The notes: generated by a model from the letters alone, not told the origin. Counted from the first letter of the stretch, positions 15,489 through 23,479 are shown. The stretch: DNA of 24,641 nucleotides from an uncultured Lachnospiraceae bacterium (GCA_910584945.1 CAJUDY010000049.1:1-24641); one strand, 5' to 3'. Program-made: numbers and translations.

Positions 15489-16055
15489 TTATTTTACGAT
15501 CTCGCCGTATACTTCTCTGCCGCAGCCTGCCGCGTTGGACTCGTCGGTGTCGATATGCATTGCCAGAGCGAACTTTGGGCTGACACGCACCACCACGTCG
15601 CCGAACACCAGACTTCTGCCGTCGGTATCAATCTTCACGGACACGACGTCTTTGTCTTTTACGCCAAGCTTCTCTGCATCTTCCGGAGTTGCATGGATAT
15701 GACGCTTCGCTGCGATCACGCCCTCTTTTAACTCCACTTCGCCGCAGGGGCCGACCAGCTTGCATGCGCCGCTGCCCGCCACATCACCGGACTCGCGGAC
15801 CGGAGCGTCCACGCCGATGGAACGTGCGTCGGTCAGGGAGATCTCCACCTGGCTTGCCGGGCGAACCGGTCCTAAGATGGAAGCCGCCATCTCTTTTTTG
15901 CTGCCTACGATCGTAACCTTCTCGTTACATGCGTACTGTCCCGGCTGGGAGAGGTCTTTTTTCTTGGTCAGCTCGTAACCCTTGCCGAATAAAGTTTCCA
16001 GATCCTCCTGGGAAACATGTACGTGACGAGCCGATGTCTCAACGATAAAGTTCAT
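15489..16055 (-). CDS. pduL: PduL-type phosphate acyltransferase (phosphotransacylase)
   Basis: 188 residues with the start at 16055 (AAAGGAG 9 bases upstream); an open frame to 16187 is not used. The zinc-site histidines of PduL are visible: H11 and H13 in RHVHVS, H119 and H121 in KRHIHAT, and H167 in AMHIDTDE. PduL exchanges the CoA of acetyl- or propionyl-CoA for phosphate and is unrelated in fold to Pta. The protein begins right at the catalytic domain and lacks the N-terminal encapsulation peptide of microcompartment PduL, so it should be a soluble cytoplasmic enzyme. With ackA downstream it forms a substrate-level phosphorylation module. It may be co-transcribed with the upstream lactonase gene, 68 bases away. 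Confidence 0.93.
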   Translation of the reverse strand: MNFIVETSARHVHVSQEDLETLFGKGYELTKKKDLSQPGQYACNEKVTIVGSKKEMAASILGPVRPASQVEISLTDARSIGVDAPVRESGDVAGSGACKLVGPCGEVELKEGVIAAKRHIHATPEDAEKLGVKDKDVVSVKIDTDGRSLVFGDVVVRVSPKFALAMHIDTDESNAAGCGREVYGEIVK

Positions 16056-16085
16056 ATTATCATTCTCCTTTTCTTGTATATAGTT

Positions 16086-16109
16086 GTAACGCCGCTTGGG
16101 CGGCTTTAC
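16086..16109 (-). other. Hairpin between the lactonase gene and pduL
   Basis: GCCGC and GCGGC pair around a four-base loop, with an outer GTAA/TTAC pairing beyond one mismatch. On the minus strand no T-run follows, so termination there is doubtful; it could slow polymerase or protect the pduL-ackA message. No clear promoter for pduL is visible in this 68-base gap. Confidence 0.4.
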
Positions 16110-16123
16110 TTTCTCTTCGCACG

Positions 16124-17179
16124 TCATCCCAGCACTTCCGACACCAGAATGCAGTTGGGCGTCTCCACCTTGAGAGGCTTGCCCCACATGCTGAAATACT
16201 TCTTTTCAAAGTTCATCCGGAAGATGGTGATGCTGTCAGTCTCATGATTCAGGGACATAAAATGCCGGTTGTCCGGGAAGAAATCCCCCGCCTTCGGGTA
16301 ATCTCCGCTGATGGGCAGGATACAGAGCTTCTCTAAAAGCCCGGTCTCCTGATCCACCTGGAAGACTCCCATGGTATTGTCGCCGGCGTTGGAGCAGAGC
16401 ACATACTTCCAGTCCTTGGAGAAACGAAGCACGCACGCCGCGCTTACCGCGGAATGATAGCTGCTTCTGGTAGGCATGGTCTGCAGAAGTTCAAATACCG
16501 GACCCTTGGAGGAATCCCGATAGGAATAGACGCTGATATAATTCTTCAGCTCGCAGACCAGATAGGCGAATCTGCCGTCCGGGCTGAACTTGATGATACG
16601 GGGCGCGCTTTCCTGCTCACAGCGCAGGATATCGATCAGCTTGATTCTGCCGGTCTCATAATTGAACTTGTAGATCTTCACCTGATCCACACCCAGATCC
16701 ACCGCGCACAGATACTTCTGGTCCGGAGTAATATTCACACAGTTGACGTGGGGACGGAAGTTCCGCTCCGCCACACTGCCAAGACCTTTATGGAAAATCT
16801 CGTCGGTCATCTCGCCGATGGTTCCGTCTTCATTCAGGCGCAAAACGGTCACCTTCCCGTCATGCCAGCCGCCGACGAACAGATACTTATCATCCCGGTC
16901 CGTGGACAGATAACATCCTCTCATCCCGCGGATGGACACACTGTTCATTGGCTCCAGATCGCCGTCCGGAAGAATCCGAAACGATTGAACGCCTTCATCA
17001 GAGATGGAATACAGATATTTTTCATTATGCGATTTTTTTATATAGGAAGGATTGTTGATCGGCACAACTTTTCGCTCCGCCGCCCTTCCGTTCTCCACAT
17101 CCAGGTCATAAATATGGATGCCCTTACTGCTGCCATGGGTATAGGTACCCACATATGCCACGTATTTCTTCTGATCCAT
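16124..17179 (-). CDS. Lactonase-family seven-bladed beta-propeller protein (6-phosphogluconolactonase-like)
   Basis: 351 residues with repeated propeller blades, for example YVGTYTHGSSKGIHIYDLD at the start, HVNCVNITPDQKYLCAVD, and KFSPDGRFAYLVCEL. This matches the YbhE/Pgl lactonase family (PF10282-type), whose known member hydrolyses 6-phosphogluconolactone in the pentose phosphate pathway. Many clostridial members have no proven substrate, so the specific reaction is uncertain. No signal peptide is seen, so it is probably cytoplasmic. AGGAG lies 9 bases before the ATG at 17179. It has its own promoter containing a palindrome and leads toward pduL-ackA. zwf and gnd are not nearby. Confidence 0.85.
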   Translation of the reverse strand: MDQKKYVAYVGTYTHGSSKGIHIYDLDVENGRAAERKVVPINNPSYIKKSHNEKYLYSISDEGVQSFRILPDGDLEPMNSVSIRGMRGCYLSTDRDDKYLFVGGWHDGKVTVLRLNEDGTIGEMTDEIFHKGLGSVAERNFRPHVNCVNITPDQKYLCAVDLGVDQVKIYKFNYETGRIKLIDILRCEQESAPRIIKFSPDGRFAYLVCELKNYISVYSYRDSSKGPVFELLQTMPTRSSYHSAVSAACVLRFSKDWKYVLCSNAGDNTMGVFQVDQETGLLEKLCILPISGDYPKAGDFFPDNRHFMSLNHETDSITIFRMNFEKKYFSMWGKPLKVETPNCILVSEVLG

Positions 17180-17244
17180 GGAAAGATACTCCTCTCACGG
17201 TCTCAGCAGCAGGCGCTTCAACCTGTGCTGAATAGTCACTAAAA

Positions 17245-17273
17245 ATCATATCACAAATATGGATATTTGTTAA
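17245..17273 (-). promoter_or_regulatory. Candidate promoter of the lactonase gene with embedded operator-like palindrome
   Basis: On the minus strand TTAACA (17273-17268) and TATGAT (17250-17245) are separated by 17 bases, both 5 of 6 to consensus. A perfect palindrome, ACAAATAT-CC-ATATTTGT, at 17253-17270 fills the spacer and enters the -35 box. The -35 also overlaps the hemL stop codon. An AT-only palindrome with a 2-base centre cannot make a terminator, but it is well placed for a repressor dimer. Confidence 0.65.
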
Positions 17274-18562
17274 TAGCTTTCTTTTGTTTTTTCAAAATAA
17301 TCATGCATAATATCCAAAGTTTTTCGGATCTCTTCCTCTGTGTGGACAGCCGAGAGGAACATCGCTTCAAACTGAGACGGTGCGAGATAAACGCCCTGCT
17401 CCAGCATATGACAGAAGTATCCGCGGAATGCCTCCGTATCGGACTTTTTGGCGTCCGTATAGTTCCGGACCGGTCCTTCGGTAAAGAACAGACAGCCAAG
17501 GGAACTCACGTGATTCACCTGGTAAGGAAGAGAAAGCTCCTCGCACATGGCTTTCATGCCGCCGTAGAGCAGTTCGCCCATTTTCTCAAGTCCGGTATAC
17601 ACTTCCGGATGTTCGTTCAGATACGTAAGCTGTGCAAGTCCCGCCGCCATGGCCACCGGATTGCCGCTCAAGGTCCCCGCCTGGTACACGCTGCCCACTG
17701 GAGCCACCACTTCCATGATCGCTTTCCTGCCTCCGTAAGCCCCCACCGGCATACCGCCGCCGATGATCTTTCCGTAAGTCACAAGGTCCGCTTCGATCCC
17801 GAAGTATTCCTGGGCGCCGCCTTTCGCCAGCCGGAAGCCGGTGATCACCTCATCAAAGATCAGCACGCTTCCATGTTTGGTGCAAAGGGACCGAAGCGTC
17901 TCCAGAAATCCTTCTTCCGGTAAAACCACGCCCATATTGGCGCCCACCGGCTCCACGATCACCGCCGCAATCTCCTGCCCCCGGGCGTCAAACAACTGCT
18001 GCACGCCGGCGGTATCGTTATAGACGGCCAGAATGGTATCTTCCGTGCATCCGGTCGGCACGCCCGCGCTGTCCGGCACACCGGCCGTCATGACTCCGGA
18101 GCCTGCTTTTACCAGCATGGCGTCGCTGTGTCCGTGATAGCAGCCTTCGAACTTGACGATCTTGTCTCTGCCCGTATAGCCCCGCGCGGCCCGAACGGCG
18201 CTCATGACCGCCTCAGTGCCGGAATTCACCATCCTCACCATCTCCACGGACGGCGCCATCTCACAGATCAGCCGGGCCATATCCACCTCCGACTCTGTGG
18301 CCGCCCCGAAGCTTAAGCCCCTCTCACAGGCCCTCTGCACCGCCTCCAGCACCAGGGGATTGGCGTGCCCCAGGATCATGGGGCCCCAGGAGCCGATATA
18401 GTCAAGATAACGGTTTCCGTCCGCATCCTGAAGATACGCACCCGTAGCCGACGCGATAAACCGGGGCGTCATGCCCACGGAGCCAAAGGCCCGGACCGGC
18501 GAGTTCACTCCGCCCGGTATGAACTTCACTGCCTCCTCAAAAAGCTTTTCCGATCTGGTCAT
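17270..18562 (-). CDS. hemL: Glutamate-1-semialdehyde 2,1-aminomutase
   Basis: 430 residues, full length. The PLP-binding lysine is K265 in VTYGKIIGGGMP; the FIPGGVNSPVRAF start, the NSGTEAVMSA phosphate-binding segment and the FDEVITGFR aspartate motif are all present. It converts glutamate-1-semialdehyde into 5-aminolevulinate, the C5 route to tetrapyrroles. Its ATG shares one base with the hemB stop (TAATG), indicating translational coupling. hemA, which makes its substrate, is not in the window. Confidence 0.97.
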   Translation of the reverse strand: MTRSEKLFEEAVKFIPGGVNSPVRAFGSVGMTPRFIASATGAYLQDADGNRYLDYIGSWGPMILGHANPLVLEAVQRACERGLSFGAATESEVDMARLICEMAPSVEMVRMVNSGTEAVMSAVRAARGYTGRDKIVKFEGCYHGHSDAMLVKAGSGVMTAGVPDSAGVPTGCTEDTILAVYNDTAGVQQLFDARGQEIAAVIVEPVGANMGVVLPEEGFLETLRSLCTKHGSVLIFDEVITGFRLAKGGAQEYFGIEADLVTYGKIIGGGMPVGAYGGRKAIMEVVAPVGSVYQAGTLSGNPVAMAAGLAQLTYLNEHPEVYTGLEKMGELLYGGMKAMCEELSLPYQVNHVSSLGCLFFTEGPVRNYTDAKKSDTEAFRGYFCHMLEQGVYLAPSQFEAMFLSAVHTEEEIRKTLDIMHDYFEKTKESY

Positions 18563-19545
18563 TACCCGATCCTCCCTTCGTCCATATAGTGAGCGACTTC
18601 TTTGGCAAAATAGGTCATATAGATATCAACCCCCGCCCGATAGGCGCAGGCCGCCATCTCGCAGAGAATCGCCGCCTCGTCCACATAGCCGAGCTTCGCC
18701 CCCGCCTTCACCATCGCGTATTCTCCGCTGACGCTGTAGGCAGCCATGGGCACGTCCGTGGCATCCTTGATCTCCCGCACCATATCCAGATAGGACATGG
18801 CCGGCTTGACCATGAGAATATCCGCTCCTTCTTCGATGTCCAGCAGAGCTTCCTTCATCCCCTCCCGGCGGTTGTGATAGTCCATCTGATAGCTCCTGCG
18901 GTCCCCGAACGCCGGCGCGCTGCCCGCCGCATCCCGGAAAGGACCGTAGAACGCCGACGCGTACTTGACCGCATAGGACATGATGGGCGTCGTGAGGAAT
19001 CCGCTCCTATCCAGTCCCTCCCGGATGGCGGCGATATGTCCGTCCATCATATCCGAGGGCGCCACCATATCCGCCCCCGCCTGTACCTGGGATACGGCAA
19101 TCTGCGAAAGCTTCTCCAGCGTCAGGTCATTGTCCACATAATCTCCCTTCAGAATGCCGCAGTGACCGTGGCTGGTGTATTCGCACATGCACACGTCGCC
19201 GATATAGAACAGGTCGGGCACTTCTTTTTTGGCCTTCCGAAGCGCTTTCTGAATGATACCGTCGCAGGCATAGGCGCCGCTTCCTGTCTCGTCCTTATGA
19301 TCCGGTATCCCGAACAGCATGACGCTGCCCACTCCGGCGTCCGCCATCTCACAGAGAATCTCCGGCATCCGGTCCACACTGTACCGGAACTGCCCGGGCA
19401 TGGTAGGAATCTCTTCTTTGATGTTCTCTCCTTCTTTTACAAACATCGGATATACCAGAGAACTTTTATCCATCCTTGTCTCCCGCACCATCTTACGAAG
19501 GTTTGCCGTCGTCCGAAGCCTCCTGGGCCTGATCGTCATCTCCAT
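18562..19545 (-). CDS. hemB: Porphobilinogen synthase (5-aminolevulinate dehydratase)
   Basis: 327 residues. The two active-site lysines are K194 (YAVKYASAFYGPFRD) and K247 (LMVKPAMSY). The cysteine triad C119, C121 and C129 in DVCMCEYTSHGHCG marks the zinc-dependent form. It condenses two 5-aminolevulinate molecules into porphobilinogen. Two in-frame ATGs (19545 and 19539) have equally good upstream AGAGG sequences, so the start may be two codons later. It overlaps the upstream SirC-like gene by 53 bases and hemL downstream by one base. Confidence 0.97.
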   Translation of the reverse strand: MEMTIRPRRLRTTANLRKMVRETRMDKSSLVYPMFVKEGENIKEEIPTMPGQFRYSVDRMPEILCEMADAGVGSVMLFGIPDHKDETGSGAYACDGIIQKALRKAKKEVPDLFYIGDVCMCEYTSHGHCGILKGDYVDNDLTLEKLSQIAVSQVQAGADMVAPSDMMDGHIAAIREGLDRSGFLTTPIMSYAVKYASAFYGPFRDAAGSAPAFGDRRSYQMDYHNRREGMKEALLDIEEGADILMVKPAMSYLDMVREIKDATDVPMAAYSVSGEYAMVKAGAKLGYVDEAAILCEMAACAYRAGVDIYMTYFAKEVAHYMDEGRIG

Positions 19546-19999
19546 CTTCCTCTACCTCTTTTCGTATTCTGTCTGTCCACTTTTTTGCCAGGCTGTGGTC
19601 CCCGCCTCCGGCGTTGATGCCGATCACCAGGTCTCCCTTTGACGCGATCCCCGGAAAATGAAAGTCGCAGTGCTTCTGATTGCTGCACACATTGACCGGG
19701 ATTCCTTTTTCCCGGCACTCCTCATAGATCTGTTCGTTGACCTCATGGTCGTCCGTGGCCGCAAGCACCAGGAACGTCCCCGGCGGGATGGAGCCCGGCA
19801 CATAGAATTCCCTGCAAAGCGTCAGCGTCCCTTCCCGGTCTGCTTCCTCGATCTTCCCGGAAGCCTCTGGGGCATGGACGGTCAGACGCGGGGAAAATAA
19901 AAGCAGCGTCTCCACTCTTCGTCCGGCGATCCTGCCTCCGCCGTATATATGAATCTCCCTGTCCCTAAGGTCCACAAAAACCGGAAATCTCTTTGCCAT
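19493..19999 (-). CDS. Precorrin-2 dehydrogenase / SirC-like (CysG N-terminal family)
   Basis: 168 residues. The NAD-binding motif YGGGRIAGRR is near 19-28, and the segment CDFHFPGIASKGDLVIGINAGG is the conserved second region of the Met8/SirC/CysG-N family, which oxidises precorrin-2 to sirohydrochlorin for siroheme or cobalamin. Residues after about 148 form an acidic tail (EEDGDDDQ onward) with no family counterpart; those codons are the ones overlapping hemB. GGAGG lies 7 bases before the ATG. It is first in an operon with hemB and hemL; hemA, hemC and cobA/hemD, frequent partners in clostridial clusters, are missing from this locus. Confidence 0.88.
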   Translation of the reverse strand: MAKRFPVFVDLRDREIHIYGGGRIAGRRVETLLLFSPRLTVHAPEASGKIEEADREGTLTLCREFYVPGSIPPGTFLVLAATDDHEVNEQIYEECREKGIPVNVCSNQKHCDFHFPGIASKGDLVIGINAGGGDHSLAKKWTDRIRKEVEEDGDDDQAQEASDDGKPS

Positions 20000-20037
20000 C
20001 CTCCGCCCTCCATAAGCCCTGCAGTTCCTCTTTTTCT

Positions 20038-20066
20038 ATTATAAAATCTTTTGCGGCGGCGGACAA
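20038..20066 (-). promoter_or_regulatory. Candidate promoter of the tetrapyrrole operon
   Basis: On the minus strand TTGTCC (20066-20061) and a perfect TATAAT (20043-20038) are separated by 17 bases. The -35 matches 4 of 6. It would give a leader of about 30 bases before the SirC-like gene. No cobalamin riboswitch or other leader fits in that space. Confidence 0.7.
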
Positions 20067-20084
20067 TAGCATTTACATGTTTTC

Positions 20085-20104
20085 TTTCAAAAATATATTT
20101 GAAA
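20085..20104. promoter_or_regulatory. Palindrome in the divergent promoter region, possible operator
   Basis: TTTCAAA and TTTGAAA, separated by six A/T bases, make a perfect inverted repeat with 7-base arms. It lies 6 bases upstream of the -35 box of the regulator/potABCD promoter and about 19 bases upstream of the -35 of the divergent tetrapyrrole promoter. The position suits an operator or activator site for the adjacent XRE-cupin regulator, but AT-rich repeats also arise by chance. Confidence 0.45.
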
Positions 20105-20110
20105 AAGTGA

Positions 20111-20139
20111 TTGACAAAACCGGATTTTCTGTATATAGT
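20111..20139 (+). promoter_or_regulatory. Sigma-A promoter of the XRE-cupin/potABCD operon
   Basis: Perfect TTGACA (20111-20116), 17-base spacer, TATAGT (20134-20139). The leader of about 67 bases to the GTG holds three half-site-like copies of GTTTA: forward at 20146 and 20168 and inverted (TAAAC) at 20158. Such repeats downstream of the start site could be an autoregulatory operator. Confidence 0.82.
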
Positions 20140-20213
20140 TATTTCGTTTAGTTTTATTAAACTTTTTGTTTAGCATATAAAAATATTTTTTTATCTAACG
20201 GAGGGCTTTACTC

Positions 20214-20753
20214 GTGCAGATCGGACCGAAGATCAAAGAGCTCCGTGTCATGAAAGGGCTGACCCAGGAAGAGCTGGCAGACCGCAGCGAACTGTCCAAA
20301 GGCTTCATCTCCCAGTTGGAGCGGGACTTAACTTCTCCGTCCATCGCTACCCTGGTGGATATTCTCAACAGTCTGGGAACAAATCTGAAGGAATTCTTCA
20401 GCGACGACAGCGACGAGCAGATTGTTTTTCATGACGCAGATTACTGTGAAAAATATGATACCGAGTTAAAAAACAAGATTGAATGGATCATTCCCAACGC
20501 CCAGAAAAACGCTATGGAGCCGATCCGGGTCACGCTGGAGCCGGGCGGCTCTACCTATCCAGATACTCCCCACGAGGGGGAGGAGTTCGGCTATGTACTC
20601 CAGGGCACCATCACCATTCATATCGGCGGAAAGCTTTACAAAGCCAAAAAGGGAGAGTCTTTCTACTTCCTCCCCTCCGCCAGCCACTATATCACCGCCG
20701 GGGAAAAAAGCGGCGCTGTGTTTCTGTGGGTCAGTACCCCGCCAAATTTTTGA
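20214..20753 (+). CDS. XRE-family regulator with C-terminal cupin domain
   Basis: 179 residues from a GTG start with GGAGG 9 bases upstream. Residues 5-62 form a helix-turn-helix domain (IKELRVMKGLTQEELADRS, then SKGFISQLER as the recognition region). Residues about 105-175 form a cupin_2 barrel (HEGEEFGYVLQGTITI and GESFYFLPSASHY), likely the ligand sensor. This architecture, like PuuR, is typical of regulators encoded just before potABCD, so it probably responds to polyamines and controls its own operon. Ligand and sign of regulation are inferred from context. potA follows after 20 bases. Confidence 0.93.
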   Translation: MQIGPKIKELRVMKGLTQEELADRSELSKGFISQLERDLTSPSIATLVDILNSLGTNLKEFFSDDSDEQIVFHDADYCEKYDTELKNKIEWIIPNAQKNAMEPIRVTLEPGGSTYPDTPHEGEEFGYVLQGTITIHIGGKLYKAKKGESFYFLPSASHYITAGEKSGAVFLWVSTPPNF

Positions 20754-20773
20754 AGTACAAAGGAGGACGGTTT

Positions 20774-21847
20774 ATGAGCAACAGACTGATCGATCTTCAG
20801 CATATCACAAAGATTTATGACGGACACAAGGTTCTGGACGATATGAACCTGTATTTTAATGAGAATAAATTTTTGACTCTTTTAGGCCCCAGCGGCTGCG
20901 GCAAGACCACGACCCTTCGCATTCTGGGCGGCTTCGAGACGCCGGACGAGGGGCAGGTCATTTTTAATGGGGAAGACATCACCTCTCTCCCGCCCAATAA
21001 GCGGCAGCTGAATACCGTATTTCAGAAATACGCCCTGTTCACCCATATGAACATCGCGGAAAATATTGCCTTCGGTCTGAAGATCAGCGGCAAGAGCAAA
21101 GCCTATATCGACGACAAGATCAAATACGCCCTGAAGCTGGTCAATCTGGACGGCTATGAAAAGCGCATGCCGGAATCCTTAAGCGGCGGCCAGCAGCAGC
21201 GGATCGCCATCGCCCGGGCCATCGTCAATGAGCCGAAGGTTCTGCTTCTGGATGAGCCTCTGGGCGCGCTGGACTTAAAGCTCCGCCAGGAGATGCAGTA
21301 CGAATTGATCCGCATGAAGAACGAACTTGGCATCACCTTTATCTACGTCACCCACGACCAGGAGGAGGCCCTGACCATGTCGGACACCATCGTAGTCATG
21401 AACCAGGGCTATATCCAGCAGATCGGCACTCCGGAGGATATCTACAATGAACCCACCAATGCTTTCGTGGCGGACTTTATCGGCGACAGCAACATTTTCC
21501 CCGGCACCATGCTGGAAGACAAGGTGGTGGAGCTTTTCGGCGTCGTCTTTCCCTGCGTGGATACGGGCTTTGGCCGCAACCGGCCAGTGGATGTGGTCAT
21601 CCGTCCGGAAGATGTGGAACTGGGCGCGCCGGGGAAAGGCGCCGTGGACGGCGTGGTCTCCCATCTGATCTTCAAGGGCGTCCACTACGAGATGGAGGTC
21701 ACCGCCTGCGGCCGGGAATGGCTGGTCCAGAGCACGAAGATGCATCCAGTGGGAGAACCGGTCAGCATCCATGTGGACCCCTTCAACATACAGATCATGA
21801 ACAAACCGGAATCGGAAGACGAGGAGGCGGTGGTGCTGGATGTATAG
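20774..21847 (+). CDS. potA: Spermidine/putrescine ABC transporter ATP-binding protein
   Basis: 357 residues, start at 20774 with AAAGGAGG 7 bases upstream. Walker A GPSGCGKT is at 38-45, the Q-loop in VFQKYAL near 82-88, the ABC signature LSGGQQQR at 136-143, Walker B LLLDEP at 157-162 and the switch His H194 in YVTHDQEEA. Residues after about 270 form a TOBE domain (VVIRPEDVELG), normal for PotA. It drives polyamine import by ATP hydrolysis at the membrane. The frame is open for another 291 bases upstream through the regulator gene, but that part has no ABC similarity and is not used. potB begins inside its last codons. Confidence 0.96.
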   Translation: MSNRLIDLQHITKIYDGHKVLDDMNLYFNENKFLTLLGPSGCGKTTTLRILGGFETPDEGQVIFNGEDITSLPPNKRQLNTVFQKYALFTHMNIAENIAFGLKISGKSKAYIDDKIKYALKLVNLDGYEKRMPESLSGGQQQRIAIARAIVNEPKVLLLDEPLGALDLKLRQEMQYELIRMKNELGITFIYVTHDQEEALTMSDTIVVMNQGYIQQIGTPEDIYNEPTNAFVADFIGDSNIFPGTMLEDKVVELFGVVFPCVDTGFGRNRPVDVVIRPEDVELGAPGKGAVDGVVSHLIFKGVHYEMEVTACGREWLVQSTKMHPVGEPVSIHVDPFNIQIMNKPESEDEEAVVLDV

Positions 21848-22649
21848 AAAATCACTCTCCTATCCTTATCTTATGTGGGCGGCGGCCTTTATCCTGATCC
21901 CGCTTCTCTTCATCGTCTACTACGGGCTGACGGACCGAAGCGGCGCGTTTACCCTGGCGAACCTTGCGGCCATCGCCACAGCGGAGCACTCTAAAGCGCT
22001 GTTCCTTTCTCTGGGACTGTCCCTTTTGAGCACGGCGATCTGCCTTTTGCTGGCGTATCCGCTGGCGCTCATTCTGTCCGGCAGCAAACTTGGGAAGTCC
22101 GGCTTCATTATCTTCCTGTTCATCCTCCCCATGTGGATGAATTTTCTGCTGCGGACCCTGGCCTGGGTAGTGCTTCTGGACACCAACGGGGTGCTGGACA
22201 CTCTGTTAAAGTCCTTGGGACTGCCCCGAATTAAGATCATCAACACGCCGGCCGCCATCGTATTCGGCATGGTCTATGACTTCCTGCCGTTTATGATTCT
22301 TCCTATTTATAACGTCATCTCCAGGATCGACGTCAATGTGATCAACGCAGCCAGAGACTTAGGCGCCAACAGCTTTCAGACCCTTTACAAAGTGGTCTTT
22401 CCCTTAAGTCTTCCCGGCGTGATCAGCGGCATCACCATGGTCTTCGTACCGTCCCTGACCACTTTTGTCATCTCCACACTGCTGGGAGGCGGCAAGATCC
22501 TGCTGATCGGAAATGTCATCGAACAGGAGTTTATGAAGGGGACCAGCTGGCATGTGGGAAGCGGCCTGTCTCTGGTGCTGATGCTGTTCATCATCGTCAG
22601 CATGATTCTGTCCTCCAAATACGACAATGGGGAGGGCAATGTCTTATGA
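21840..22649 (+). CDS. potB: Spermidine/putrescine ABC transporter permease PotB
   Basis: 269 residues with about six hydrophobic segments, the first at about 10-28 and the last at about 241-258. The EAA-type loop that contacts the ATPase reads AARDLGANSFQTLYKVVFPL at about 180-200. It forms half of the membrane channel with PotC. The ATG overlaps the end of potA by 8 bases and the gene overlaps potC by 4, so translation of the set is coupled. Confidence 0.94.
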   Translation: MYRKSLSYPYLMWAAAFILIPLLFIVYYGLTDRSGAFTLANLAAIATAEHSKALFLSLGLSLLSTAICLLLAYPLALILSGSKLGKSGFIIFLFILPMWMNFLLRTLAWVVLLDTNGVLDTLLKSLGLPRIKIINTPAAIVFGMVYDFLPFMILPIYNVISRIDVNVINAARDLGANSFQTLYKVVFPLSLPGVISGITMVFVPSLTTFVISTLLGGGKILLIGNVIEQEFMKGTSWHVGSGLSLVLMLFIIVSMILSSKYDNGEGNVL

Positions 22650-23461
22650 TAAAAAAATGTGTGCAGCGCACTTATCTTTTTTTGATCGTGCTTTTTCTCT
22701 ACGCACCGATCGTGACCCTGATGGTTCTGTCTTTTAACAACTCCAGGACTTCCGTCAAGTGGGGAGGCTTCTCCCTGAAGTGGTACCGGGAGCTTTTTGA
22801 CAACAAGACCATCCTGGCGGCTCTTGGCAACACGCTCCTGATCGCCGTGCTGTCCGCGTTCTTTGCCACCCTGCTTGGCACCTCGGCCGCCATCGCCATC
22901 CATCATATGAAAAAGCGGCGGCAGAGCATCTGCATGAGCATCGTGAACATCCCCATGCTCAACGCGGAGATCGTGACCGGCATCGCCTTTATGCTGCTCT
23001 TTATTACCGTGGGCAACCTGCTCTCCATCGTGGGCATCCACTTTGAGATGGGCTTCGGAACGGTGCTGATCGGACATATCACTTTTAACCTGCCCTATGT
23101 GGTGTTAAGTGTGATGCCGAAGTTAAAGCAGCTGAATCTGTCCATGTACGAGGCCGCCCTGGACTTAGGCGCCGGAGAACGGCAGGCGTTCTTCCGCATC
23201 GTACTGCCAGACATTATGCCCGGAGTGCTGTCCGGGTTCCTTCTGTCTTTTACCATGTCCCTGGATGATTTTGTCATCACCCACTTTGTCAAGGGACTTG
23301 GAGCAGATACCCTTTCCACCCTCATCTACTCGGAGCTTCGGAAGGGAATCAAACCGGAGATGTATGCCCTCTCCACTATTCTGTTTTTAGCAGTTTTTCT
23401 GGTGTTGGTTTTTGTGAACTTAAGACCGAGGGAATTGCCCGCGGGAGACAAGAGACATTAA
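22646..23461 (+). CDS. potC: Spermidine/putrescine ABC transporter permease PotC
   Basis: 271 residues with about six membrane segments, the first at about 9-30. The EAA loop is AALDLGAGERQAFFRIVLPD near 172-191. The N-terminal region YAPIVTLMVLSFNNSR and the SLDDFVITHF segment are typical of PotC rather than PotB. It pairs with PotB. It begins in an ATGA overlap with the potB stop and ends 18 bases before potD. Confidence 0.95.
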   Translation: MIKKCVQRTYLFLIVLFLYAPIVTLMVLSFNNSRTSVKWGGFSLKWYRELFDNKTILAALGNTLLIAVLSAFFATLLGTSAAIAIHHMKKRRQSICMSIVNIPMLNAEIVTGIAFMLLFITVGNLLSIVGIHFEMGFGTVLIGHITFNLPYVVLSVMPKLKQLNLSMYEAALDLGAGERQAFFRIVLPDIMPGVLSGFLLSFTMSLDDFVITHFVKGLGADTLSTLIYSELRKGIKPEMYALSTILFLAVFLVLVFVNLRPRELPAGDKRH

Positions 23462-23479
23462 TTTGGAGGTATCAAGATT

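Noticed and set aside
20483..20773. 291-base in-frame upstream extension of potA, suggesting a fusion with the regulator
   Set aside because: It overlaps the regulator gene in another frame, its translation resembles no domain, and AAAGGAGG sits at the right distance from the ATG at 20774.
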